Positions 44,476 through 55,811 of a stretch of DNA of 64,000 bases are shown one piece after another. The DNA comes from Serendipita indica DSM 11827 (Eukaryota > Basidiomycota > Agaricomycetes > Sebacinales > Serendipitaceae): assembly GCA_910890315.1 (NCBI GenBank), contig CAJVGD010000042.1, positions 186,001 to 250,000 of the forward strand, in the 5' to 3' direction. The position numbers and the translations under genes were made by a program. Within the stretch, counting starts at the first letter, position 1; each line of letters begins with the position of its first letter. Below the pieces are notes generated by a model. The model saw only the letters and a program-made list of their open reading frames with translations. It was not told the DNA's origin and ran no database searches.

Positions 44476-46126
44476 GGTAAAGTCTGAAAGATAACAGTCG
44501 GCGCCTATCATCCAGCTCCACCGCTCTGAGGTGGAACCCCCCGAGGCACGCCTCTTTGGAAACGAATGCCGACGGCCACCGGGCCAGCATTTGACTCTCA
44601 GTTTTCGTGTAAGTCCCTCAGTTCACTAGCAGCGGGATACGTCATTTCTTTATTTTTGGAGCTGTTCTGCTATCGGTACCGTAACGTAAGCTCTGAGAGT
44701 TGATACGATCCGCTGGGAGGCGTTGTGGTTTCTCCTCACTGGATGGGGTTCTTCGCTTATTCAACAGGTACTTGTCAAGGTATAGCATTGATCCCAACCT
44801 AGCATTTCAGAATACCACAGGCACACTTACCTCACGCGAGTATGCCACCATACCAACGCGTGGATATCACATCAGGGACATCTTTCCACCACGGTGTTTA
44901 GTTACCGAAGGTGCGATGACGATCACCGCATCAGTCGGAGTGTTCGCCTAGGCCGACTTCTCACCTACCAGCACTGAGCCTTTGAGAAGAGACGTACCGA
45001 CATCCCTCGATTGGAATGGCTTGTAGTGCGCCTCATTGGTTCTGGTGGACACGGTTGGCGCGCCATCGCTTTAGGCGTGCAAGGGCTCAACATGTCCCGC
45101 AACGAGATCTTGTCACTCTAAGAGGCGCGCAAAGTAGCTATGCATCTGCACGGGAGTATATGACGTCTATTCTTGACTGAGGGTGGCAAACTCGGAAGGT
45201 GTTGAAGCAAGGATTGAATAGAGGCAAGTTTGTGCCATTGCAAGTGCTCGATGTGGTCGTGTCCAACCCACAATGAATGCGGATCCACTCCGAGCAAATC
45301 TGAATATCCCGATAGCTGGAGATGATTAGACCACTCTTATTATTTTTACCTTTTTTCATTTCGGACCCGCCTTTGGAAGGGGCTGCGCAGAGCACTGCAC
45401 TTGGAGCCAGCGTCGACGGCACTAGGGCCATTGCAGGCGCCATGCCATACTACCATTTTCGACTACGATTTCACTGCCGTTTCCCACCTCGCTAGCGCCG
45501 CCGTTGGCGGTTTTTAGTCCAGTTAACAGACGCGCTTATGCCCGCTCCCTCGCTAATGAGCACAAAATACCGACAAGCCCGACATCTCTGGGCGTATTCT
45601 CACACAAGGGAATGCATGATACGGCTTCCGCGGTGCGCGAACCCTGCTCAATATTCCTCAACTGCCTCGAAGTGTTCAGTAGAGACAATACTTCGTTAAC
45701 GATACACCACTGCAATAAATCTCCGACCAATACGGGCCTCAATCCCATCTAAACGCGCCCAATCAGAGCGTGGAACCGGCGCACCGCCAACGGCCACACA
45801 GGCTCGGACGAGGTTCGCATCTACTTTGACCTTTTGGGAATACGGTACAATACAGTTGTCCTAGACTCCAAGATACCGTCCCAGCTGGTTTCGATAGGCC
45901 TGTGAACAACCTTGCCATCAGGCGACCCAGGCGCTGAACGTATATAGCTTGCGCATCCGATGGGCAACAAATGCGTTTAGTCCCGCTTGTCGGGCATCCC
46001 CACTCTTTTTCCTCCAGTCCCTTTCGTTTCTATCGCTATATTTACTATCGCTTCCTCCCAACGACGACTCTGCTCGCAGGGGATTTACAACTATTGGACC
46101 TACTGGAGGGAAGCTGGATATTGGAG
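44476..46126. other. Intergenic between the Rho-like array and the pheromone receptor
   Basis: Divergent promoter region of 1.65 kb. I searched both strands for a short precursor ending in a CaaX box (a lipopeptide pheromone gene) and saw none that convinces. A reverse 101-codon frame at 45138-45443 has no motif. The in-frame stretch 45971-46126 upstream of the receptor ATG is open and could be an N-terminal extension. Confidence 0.45.
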
Positions 46127-48584
46127 ATGGCCGCTGGAATCTCTTCATTCTTCCCCACACTTCCCATTCTCTTCGTCCTCGCCATGTTCGTCCTCCTCCT
46201 GCCTGTCCCCGGTTTCTATCGAAACAGGAACATGTCCGTCTTGTTCTACGTCGGATGGCTCTACGTTGGCAATGGAATCTATTTCCTCAACATGATCCTC
46301 TGGCGGCGAAATATCGTCAACTGGGCACCGGTATATTGCGATATAGGTATGCGCTTCCCACTGTATCGTGCCAAGGCGCTGATAAGAATCAGCGACATTC
46401 TTTATTACCATGCTTCCCATGGGAATCTCGTGTTCACTCCTTTGTATCAACAAACTCGTTTGGAATATTTCCAAATCATCCACGCTCTCTGTCCGAAGTG
46501 TATGTATCCCTCATCCGCTTTGCCTTTACATATCTCACGCCACCTCCTAGACGTCACAACGTAACGTCATAGACACGGTGGTCTGCCTTGGGATTCCACT
46601 CATCTATGGACTATTTCGTACGTGCACCATGTGTCGCGTCTAACCATTCTGACACTTTGTAGATATATTCGTGCAAGCCCATAGGTTCACGATCATTGAA
46701 GATGTCGGATGTGTACCGTCGACAGACCGCGCACTCCCCTCTCTCCTCGTCTACTACCTTCCGCCATCCGTAATCTGCTGTTGTATAACATCCATCTACT
46801 GTAGTACGTTGGTTCCTCGTCACATCGTACAACACGTTAACCACCTGATAGTCGCATCTATAAGCAATCTGTTCAACAATCGTTACAAGACCAATTCCTT
46901 TCTCCCAACAAACGTCGTATCCGCCCTCACTCTCAACCGCTTCATCCGTCTCACCGCCCTCTGCGCGACTTCGTTCCTCTTCTGTGGCACATTCCTCCTC
47001 AGCATCCTCGTCAAGAACATTCAGATTGGCTTTTCGTCCTTTGCCACTTGGAGCGAACGCACATTTGACTTTTCCACCATCGACACGATTCGGGCACAAG
47101 AGTTGGATGCGTTGAAGCACAGACGGACATTGGTCCTTCTCCAACTTCTCCCTATCCCAGTGCTCAGCGTCCACTTTTTCCTCTTCTTCGGATTCGGAAA
47201 GGAGGCAGTCAAGCACTACCAGTCGTCCTTTAACCTCGTCCGCTTCCTCTTGAAGCGCATCTTCTCCTCTTCAATAATCCATCGGTTGTTCCACCGACGA
47301 AAATGCGGTGGGCAGGAAGAAGATTTCGACAGGGTGACGAGACGGAGTATCATCCCCGGATTCCGAATCGTCTCGATCCCGCCTCCACCTGCCGTAGCTC
47401 AAGTGGATACAACAAAGGGGCGAGCGTTGCGGAATGTGGATACCGTTCTCGTTGGTATCGAGCGCACCTCGCCACCGGCGTCGCGGCCACATACGCCTTC
47501 TCCATCTCCACGACCGAGTATGCGTGAAGTTGGACGAGGTTCGTATATCCTCGTCGGACGCGCGTCACCATTCCTCACTGGGACACCACCGTTTTCGCCC
47601 TTACCATCGCGCTCATCGACCCCTTCGCCATCAGAGAGGAAGATCAGGGACGGGTTCCTCCAACCCCCTACTGCCCATTTGCATTCGAGGCGAACATGCT
47701 TGCAGCCTCCTATCTCTCCCTCACGAAGAACGTCTATCCAATCCGCCATATCGCCCATCAGTCCAGTCAGTAACAGTGATGGGCTGAGCATGTCGGTGGA
47801 CGTAGGTCACTTCCCGCACCCACCACCTCACTTCTTCGATGAGATGGTCCCATCACCGATCATTGAGCTCCAACTTGCGTCGTTCCCTGATCCACCTCCT
47901 CCAAGAGGGTTGCGTGTGATGAATGGAGCAGAACGTGTCGTCGACGCGCATGCGGAGGCGCCAACTTCAGTTCAACCGCAACGCCGGTCATCCAGGTCGA
48001 AGAGGGAGAGCAATACCAGGATTGCGTATCCACCGCCTACCATGGCAAACACCAACGTTGGGTCAACTTCGCGATTCATGCCTAGACGATTCTCGAATCG
48101 ATTCTTTGGGCAGGCGAATGGTTCGCGTACGTCCTTTGGATTCGGCCATGGGTTCGTCCGTGCCTCGGGGACGGGGTCGTTGTTGCGGATTGATGCGGAA
48201 ATGGCGAATGCGATTCCGAGTGGGTATAGCCACGTCGGCTTTACCGTTCCTGCTCCTGGAGTATCTCAGAACACCGAGGCGGTTCAGAGTGTAGTCCAAG
48301 CGCAGAGTCAGAAAGCGCATGTCGAAGAGGGACATTTTACCATCAACGAGCAAGAATTTGATGCGGTGGAGCTCGGAGACGTGACGAGGGTACGCAGTAC
48401 GGGTGGACCGTTTTATGGGAATTTGGACGAAGGAGGAGCGAACACGGCGAGTACGCGTTCGCGGTTTTCGGTTTACTCAGAGGACCCGGAGAGTCCGGTA
48501 CATACGCGGAGCAGGTATACGCGTTTGTTCTCGTGGCATTCTCAGGCAGCCCGCAGGAGCGGCAAGGTCAATCGGAGTTTATAG
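46127..48584 (+). CDS. STE3-like: STE3-type pheromone receptor (GPCR) with long cytoplasmic tail
   Basis: Exons 46127-46346, 46387-46499, 46551-46617, 46663-46803 and 46852-48584, phases consistent, 757 residues. The family pattern is clear: FFPTLPILFVLAMFVLLLPV (TM1), RNRNMSVLFYVGWLYVGN, WAPVYCDI before TM3, MGISCSLLCINKLVW, NVIDTVVCLGIPLIYGLF and the loop AHRFTIIEDVGCVP, which matches the QGHRFDIxEDIGC signature of fungal STE3 receptors. Later TM segments include LTALCATSFLFCGTFLLS and PVLSVHFFLFFGFGKEA. The last roughly 450 residues are a Ser/Pro-rich cytoplasmic tail. Role: binds prenylated mating pheromone at the plasma membrane and signals through a heterotrimeric G protein. Intron 46804-46851 is a multiple of three, so the unspliced form is also open. 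Partial copies of its 3' end recur at 50.9 and 57.5 kb. Confidence 0.88.
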
Positions 48585-48641
48585 TCCCCGGTGGACACTA
48601 GTGCCAGTTGCGTATCCTAGATTGATACATTTACACGTTGA

Positions 48642-49822
48642 CTACGAATTTGTTCGAACTTTGGTCCAAGATGTCCCGAATCGGAAATTGGTGAAATCGA
48701 CGTGAGTCGCACGGAGGTGACTCGATGTTGGAATGGTCATAAGGAGGTCCGGGCTCTGGATTCCATGACGATTGCGAGGTGGTATCCAGAAAATGAACCG
48801 ACCAGAAGACTGTACCCAGCCATCGGGCAGCAGAGAACATTCACCGACGCCAGGTACAAAAATGTGGATTCGACAGAGGTAGATTTGTCATGATCCGAAG
48901 ATGCAGAGTGAGTATTTGTAGTGTCGAGATTAGCTGCGTTTAATATACAGTAAGTGACTGTCGGCTCATGACACAACAAGGCAAAGAAATACACTCACAA
49001 TTGTGCACCGTCCGGATTTGTATTGTGTTACCATTTGAACCAGAGACAATTCGGGAGCCATCTGGCGAGAATGCGACAGCCCAGACCCGGCCTTGATGAC
49101 CTCGGAGTGGCTCTCCCAACGGCTGGCCAGTCTCTGCATCCCACAGTCGAATTGTCTTGTCATCTGAGCCAGAGACAATTCGCGAGCCATCTGGCCAGAA
49201 TGCGACAGCGTTGATCTTTTGATGACCTTGGAGTATTCTGGGGAGCCCAGGATACGTCTCGTCAAGACACCTGGTTACTTTCAATGCATTCGTGTGCTCT
49301 CCTAGACCCTCAATATGTAACGTCGACCTGCTTGGACTGAATGGGAGTGATGAGATGTATATATGGGGAGCGCTGTCCTGGATAGGCACAGAAAATGCCA
49401 TCAAAAACCTCCTGATGTCATTCATCCGATGCCTGGTCTCCTTCTCAATCTAGTCTTGCTTTATTCAACAGAATAGCTTAAACAAATCACTCACACTCTG
49501 ACGTTGTGCAGCAGCTCGAAGTCCAGATACTGCTCGCATCACTCTTCCTGTCACACTCAGTATCTCCATCTAATAGAGTGCAAAAGGACTTTGACTATAT
49601 GTGCCAGTTCGCTCTGCAACTCGTGTCCTGAGCCATCATCCATTGCTGACAGATGGAATGGCCAGTGCAAGCTGGCATAGCGAAGCCTCCGTGATATGTA
49701 TTTCTTCACCCGAGCTTCCAGGTCTGGAATCTGCCTATTCAGATAGAAGGACGACTCGATTTGGCATATGTTGAACTTAAGTCCTTCCTTGCTCGATTTG
49801 AGACGATGGAGACACCATGAAC
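48642..49822 (-). pseudogene. NLR copy A: C-terminal remnant with two to three WD40 repeats
   Basis: Reverse strand. From the 5' side it has part of the region after NACHT (LEARVKKYISRRLRYASLHW), then the start of the WD40 part ([20 protein letters not shown]) and only about two repeats ending [14 protein letters not shown]. The C-terminal exon matching copies B and C has a one-base loss (CACATTTTTG against CACAATTTTTG, near 48863). At 49820 homology to copy B stops and jumps to sequence found 3 kb further upstream in copy B, so the hydrolase, NACHT and most WD40 repeats were deleted. Confidence 0.78.
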
Positions 49823-50950
49823 AGGACTGGGTAGGTTTCAAAAAGTAAGATGTATTTAGCATGACCTGCTAGGAATTCGTTACACTCAGGGGGAGAGCAA
49901 GATGAGTTGATGGAAAGCCGACGATGAGAGTACGGTTGAGGCGCACGCAACCGCACCGTTGGGCTGGAACTGCTGGGTCCGTGTCACGTCACAACTACTT
50001 GCCTATCTGTTATTCTCCTAACGTTCGCTCTTGAATAATTGGCCGTTCGAGAACACTAAGCTGCACTCGTGAGTCAGTCGCCAGCCGAGAAGGTACGAAA
50101 ACGAACGCACCACTTTCCTTTACTCGTATTTTGGGATATCCAGGTCGTCGAACGTGACCTTCGGAGGCGACACGGAGACGTCTGCGGGATGATTGACGAT
50201 GTGCGGGGCATACAGACATAGGCGTCGAATAGATGTAAGAGTCAGATATTGGCCATTCTGATGACGATCATGGCGCTTGTGCCTCTCTAAACAAAGCTGA
50301 ATGCGGTTCAGAAGTGAGGGACAGAAGAGTAGTGACGTTGTGAATCAACAGCATGACAATGTATTGATAGAATGTTATTCGTCATTGGCCCATTTGTCTG
50401 TCGACTGGTCAAGTGTCGTGGGGAGAGTTCAAAATGCATTTCGACCCAGCTTCAATACTTTCGACGTTGGACTCGACGCCTTCGACTGGCTGATTTGGCC
50501 ACGGTCAATATTCATATAGGCTATCCCACGAATCAAGTAGGAGAGACATTTCTCTTGTGCCTTGTAAATAGCCATCCTAGCGCTGGCTAACGTCTGTGAG
50601 CGGCCTAAACAACGCAAGCTGGCACATAAAGAAGAACTTCCACCACATCTATCAAAGGTTCGTCCATGATATATCACAGAGACACGCTTTGACGGTGCCC
50701 AATGCTCTACGAGACTTTGGACATGCCATGCCGACTTGGTATTGGTCTTTTAGGGAAATGGAAAGGCATTCTGACGATGAGTTAGGACCGAGAGACATGC
50801 TATAGAACGCTGTGAATGTATGTAAATGAACACGATGTCTTTAGAATTGTACCTCTGGCGCCATGCGGGTGAGCGCACAAGTGAAAGCACGAAGATTTGG
50901 TGTCTTTTTCAGCCAATATATACATGAAATGTCTATTTCGATCACAAAAC
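49823..50950 (-). other. Duplicated block X, copy 1: reverse-strand coding-like remnants
   Basis: Matches 56387-57515. On the reverse strand both copies preserve protein-like pieces. One around 50105-50300 reads QYLTLTSIRRLCLYAPHIV, then TFDDLDIPKYE before a GT donor. Another around 50430-50770 includes SLVEHWAPS, ARMAIYKAQE and YMNIDRGQISQSKASSP. The pieces look like exons of one gene of unknown family. The order and frame cannot be joined with confidence, and copy 1 carries stops. Confidence 0.45.
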
Positions 50951-50954
50951 GCGA

Positions 50955-51590
50955 GGAGGAACGTGCGCTAGCATCAGCCAACTGCGGGTCGTCGCCTTCC
51001 AGAGTGCGACTGACAAAGAGCCAGGTCGAGGAGGGAAAGCGGTAGGAAGTGCATACCGCACGCCGACCATGGCAAGTAACTAGGTCGGTTCAATCTCGCA
51101 GTTCATACCCAGATAATTCTCGAGTTGATTGTTTGGGCAAGCAAATGACTCGCGCACGTCGTTTGGATCCAGTCCTTGCTTCGGAACGCGATCGTTGTTT
51201 CGGATGAATGAGGAGATGGCGAATGTGGTTCCGAGTGGCAAATCCACGTCCTCTTTGCCATTCCTACTCCCAGTATATCTCAGAACGTGCAGTTGGGACC
51301 AGGAGCGAACCAAGTGCAGGGTTGGAAAGCACGTGAACAGGCAAGATTTACCATCAATGAACATGAATTCGACATGTGGGAGATGGGAGGCGTGACAAGA
51401 GTAGAGAGTACGAGTGGCCCTTTTGTGGGAAGAGAGCGAACATGGCAAGTACACGTCCACGCTTTTCGATCCACTCAGAAGACCCGGAGAGTCTGGTACA
51501 TACACGGAGCAGGTATATGCGCTTGTTCTCGTGGCATTCTTAGGCGGCTCGTAGGAGCGGCAAGGTCAATCAGAGTTTAAAGTCCTGGTG
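50955..51590 (+). pseudogene. Remnant of the STE3 receptor tail, copy 1
   Basis: Matches about 47930-48584 of the intact receptor. Recognisable pieces are FGQANDSRTSFG, RMNEEMANVVPSG and TINEHEFDMWEMGGVTRVES, in shifting frames with stops. It runs straight into the 3' flank of NLR copy B, just as the intact receptor runs into copy A. Confidence 0.8.
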
Positions 51591-51638
51591 AACGGTAGCA
51601 CTTGTTTCATATTCTAGAACGATACAATTACACATTTA

Positions 51639-54600
51639 CTACGAATTTGTTCGTACTTTTGTCCAAGATGTCCCGCATTGAAAATGAGTGAAATCGAGGT
51701 GGGTCGCACGTAGGTGACTCGATGTCGGCATAGTCAGAAGGAGATCTGGATTCTGGATTCCATGACGATTGGGAGGGGGCACCCAGAAAATGAATCGACC
51801 AGAAGACTGTACCCAGCCGTCGGGCAGCAGGGAACATTCACCGACCCCAGGTACAAAAATTGCAGAGGCAGATTTGCCGTGGTCCGAAGAGGTAGAGTGA
51901 GTATTTGTAGCGTCGAGATTAGCTGTGTTTAGTATACAGTAAGTGGCTGTCACGTTGTGACACTATAAGGCAAAGAAATATACTCACAATTGTGCACCCT
52001 CCAGATTTGGATTGTGTTGTCATTTGAACCATAAATAACTCGTGTACGATCTGGCGAGAACCTAGCAGTGCTGATCTGGGCTGAATTACCTCGGAGTGGC
52101 TCTCCCAACGGCTGGCCAGTCTCTGCATCCCACAGTCGAATTGTCCAGTCATCTGAGCCAGAGACAATTCGCGAGCCATCTGGCGAGAATGCGACAGCGG
52201 TGACCCAGCCTTGATGACCTCGGAGTGGCTCTCCCAACGGCTGGCCAGTCTCTGCATCCCACAGTCGAATTGTCTTGTCATCTGAGCCAGAGACAATTCG
52301 CGAGCCATCTGGCGAGAATGCGACAGCGCTGACCCAGTCTTGATGACCTCGGAGTGGCTCTCCCAACGGCTGGCCAGTCTCTGCATCCCACAGTCGAATT
52401 ATCTTGTCACCTGAGCCAGAGACAATTCGCGAGCCATCTGGCGAGAATGCGACAGCGGTGACCGAGTGTTGATGACCGCGGAGTGGCTCTCCCAACGGCT
52501 GGCCAGTCTCTGCATCCCACAGTCGAATTGTCATGTCATCCGAGCCAGAGACAATTCGCGAGCCATCTGGCGAGAATGCGACAGCGGCGACCCAGTCTTG
52601 ATGACCTCGGAGTGGCTCTCCCAACGGCTGGCCAGTCTCTGCATCCCACAGTCGAAGTGTCTTGTCACCTGAGCCAGAGACAATTCGCGAGCCATCTGGC
52701 GAGAATGCGACAGCGGTGACCCAGTCTTGATGACCTCGGAGTGGCTCTCCCAACGGCTGGCCAGTCTCTGCATCCCACAGTCGAAGTGTCTGGTCATGTG
52801 AGCCAGAGACAATTCGCGAGCCATCTGGCGAGAATGCGACAGCGCTGACCCAGTCTTGATGACCTTGGAGTATTCTGGGGAGCCCAGGATACGTCTCGTC
52901 AAGGCCCCTAGCCACTAAAAGCGCATTCATATGCTTTTTTAGGCCCTCAATATGTAGCGTTGACCTTCTCGGGCTGAATGGGAGTGATGAGATGTATATA
53001 TGAGGAGTGCTGTCTTGTATAGGTACGGAAAATGCCATCAAGAATCGTTTAATGTCATTCATCCGAGTCCTGGTCTTCTTTTCAATCTATTCTTGGTTTG
53101 ATCAGCGGAATAACTCAGATAAATCACTCACGCTCTGACGTTGTGCAGCAGCTCGAAGTCCAGATATTGCTCGCATCACTCCTCCTGTCATGCTCAATAT
53201 CTCCATCCAGTAGAGTGCGAAAGGACTTTTGACTATATGTGCCAGTTCGCTCTGTAGCTTGTGTCCTGAGCCATCATCCATCGCTGACACATGGAACGGC
53301 CAGTGCAAACTGGCATAGCGAAGCCTCCGTGAAATGAAGCTTGCTACCCGCGCCTCGAGGTCTGGAATCTGCCTATTCAGATAAAAGGACGACTCGATTC
53401 GGCATATATTGAACTTAAGTCCTTCCTTGCTCGATTTGAGACGATGGAGACACCATGATGCGGCTTGACTATGCGCATGGGAGATGTTAATATGGATCCT
53501 ACTGCTGCTCATATAAGTGGCTGGGATAATGCAGCATCGCCGAAGGTATTCGACGAAGGTGGGATGACGAAATTGTATTGAATGTGTGATTGGGTCCTCC
53601 TTGATTACGGTACCTAGAATCTGTACCAGCGCTTTGGCGCTCCTTGTCCTTTGGCATGTTTAATGAGATCCTCCAGGTCACCGATGGTGAGTGGTTCGAA
53701 CGCGGCGGCAGCATGCGAGCATTTCAATGATGGCTGGCTTCGATACTTGCTCAATGCGCTCGAGGACGAGTCGTATACGCGTCGATGGCTCCCGGCTGAT
53801 CAATAGAGATCAGTCGGTCATATGATCCAGGATCGATTGCCAATGATTCATCATTGAGCATCCGGCATGCAGTGCTCGCCCAAATGAACAGCCCGCTGGC
53901 CTTGTTGACCAGTCTCTGCCTCTTATCAGAGACAGGATCCCACCAAGCGATTGATGAATAGATCCCAATGTCGTCGACATTATCGCGATATATAGGATCG
54001 TGGAGGCGATCTGTCAACTTGGCCTTGATCGAAAGAGGTTCTAGAACCTTTTCGATGATAGGTCTGGTCGACTTGTAATGAATATCCGGAGATTGTTGCT
54101 CTCCTGAGCGGCAGCAGAAGTCTCTACAAGTTCTTTCTTCTGTCGTCCAGACTTGCATTCATCTATGGCGTCGATTACAATAATTGTGTGCCGTTTCGAT
54201 GCTGAAGGGCCGGTGATGAGTATCCGGAATTGCTCATCAAAGGAACTTCGCAGGAGAGCAGGATTCCGCTTCACGACCTCGGCGATTGGGGCCCAAGCTC
54301 GTGGATATGTTGAACGAGTTCCCTGGCAAGGTAGACAGAACTTGTCGGTATTGAGCCTTCGTTACTTGCCATGGAGAAAAGAATGCGCCACCCAGGACCC
54401 TGCTTCCTCCATGTCTCCCTGCAGACATGGCGACTGTCGACTTGCCAGAGCCGGCTATATCGCAGAGCCAAAAGATTGGCTTCTCGGTGGAATCGTCATT
54501 AGCCCACTTGGAGATTGTGTCGAGGACAGCTGCACGAGTTCCTTTGAGGCACGGATTGTGCACGGAAGATGGAGCAAATGCGACCATTGGTAGCTGGAAT

Positions 54601-55811
54601 AAGACAGACATGTCCACTTGGAATTCTTAGCGGATTTGCGCGCGTGCACAACCGAACTTACCAGGCGGGTCCACAGTGTTGGGGAAGATGGAATTTCCTT
54701 TCGCGACGACTGATTACATGTTAGCATAGCAGATTGGTGAAATGTGTTACGAACGGCGCAACCCATCCTCCGTAAGCCACTTTTCGTGCACTGCCTGGCG
54801 AGCGCTGACGAAATACTCGCTGAGGTAATGAAGCACTGTTTGATAGTTGTCGTTGTCTACAGTCGGGAACCTGACTAGATTTCCATGATCACTGTGGAGT
54901 GTCACCGCCGGCGCATTGCGGTCACCGGGGATGATCGCCGAATGATGAGGAACATTCTAAGGAATGTTTATTACGAGTTCACCACACGACCACCTTTTAC
55001 TCACCAGTCTCTGTCTCTTTCTATCTACGGGAGTTTTGTACTCCTCGCAGAAGAATACGCTAGCTATCTTCTCACTCGCTTCGACGTAAAGACTCTGTAT
55101 AGTTGCTAGCTCCGAAGAATGTTCCCGAAGATCCTTGAGGATGCCGTCTGTCGTTTTCATGTACATAGACGCCAAGCGGTTGATGGTTTCAAGGAGAGTG
55201 TTGTCCATGCCGGAATGCGGGGTACCAAAGAATAGGACGCCATGAGTCGATACTAAGATGTCTCGGAGGTCACCCTTTGACGCCAGGTTCTGATTATGGC
55301 AGATAACGAGTGCCTACGCGGTTATTAGAATTGAATTCTATCGGAATGCAGACAACGAACCCATTTGACAATTATGCCCCCCAAATTGTGTGCGATGAAA
55401 ATGACGGGACGCTAATAATGGTTCAGATGACACGACCAAACCGAGAATAATTCACCCACTCGAGGGTCTGCTGTCCTCTTCCGTGCTAAAGCTTTGGCGA
55501 ACCCATCCGCGTGCTGGCGAATCGTCTGCGTCGATACGCATTCTCGGCTACGAGTATCGGCATCATATCCATACGTAAGGACGCGAGCGTTGGGCAAAGC
55601 CGATGGCAAGAGGTCACGCAGCCAAAGGATCCCACCATCTGTCGTCCAGGTCTCTTCTCTGTGACCGCCCAAACCGTGGATGGCGACGATGCTGCACCCC
55701 GGCGAGGTTAGCGCCAAAGAGATGGAGAGTGACAATCGCTTACTCGACAACGGGATCGATACTTGGTACCAATTCCAGGAATCCTAGATCTTCAATCTTT
55801 GATCTGGACAT
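51639..55811 (-). pseudogene. NLR copy B: alpha/beta-hydrolase + NACHT + 7 WD40 repeats, frame-disrupted
   Basis: Reverse strand, start MSRSKIEDLGFLELVPSIDP, exon ends at 55744, 55460 and 55361. The N-terminal SesB-like hydrolase has DIVAIHGLGGHREETW, LTYGYDADT and LFFGTPHSG, but the nucleophile elbow is IAHNLGG, with Asn for Ser. NACHT follows: KGTRAAVLDTI, Walker A CDIAGSGKSTVA, Walker B IIVIDAIDECK, sensor ITSRPD. Between Walker A and B at least three frame changes occur (54.27-54.42 kb), and one junction near 54.75 kb does not match in phase. Then come the RIESSFYLNRQIPDLEAR region, seven WD40 repeats, and a C-terminal exon (51639 to about 51910) with DGWVQSSGRFIFWVPPPNR. In fungi this architecture belongs to heterokaryon-incompatibility and immune-type NLRs. 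Confidence 0.72.
52040..52905 (-). repeat. WD40 array of NLR copy B, 7 repeats of 129 bases
   Basis: Seven consecutive 43-codon repeats, reading [14 protein letters not shown]...[20 protein letters not shown]. Six are nearly identical. The last one (C-terminal side) is diverged (ARFSPDRTRVIYGSNDNTIQ). Variation is concentrated before AVAFSPDG (DWVS, DWVT, DWVA, HSVT, GWVT) and after SGS (HDQT, GDKT, DDMT, GDKI, DDKT, DDWT). Confidence 0.92.

Noticed and set aside
44476-46126. Search for a CaaX pheromone precursor beside the receptor
   Set aside because: No ATG-initiated short frame ending in a convincing C-a-a-X stop was found by eye; absence is not proven.
52466-52719. Plus-strand frames across the WD40 array
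   Set aside because: They are complements of the repeated WD40 unit; repetition makes them open. Mentioned only as a property of the repeat.
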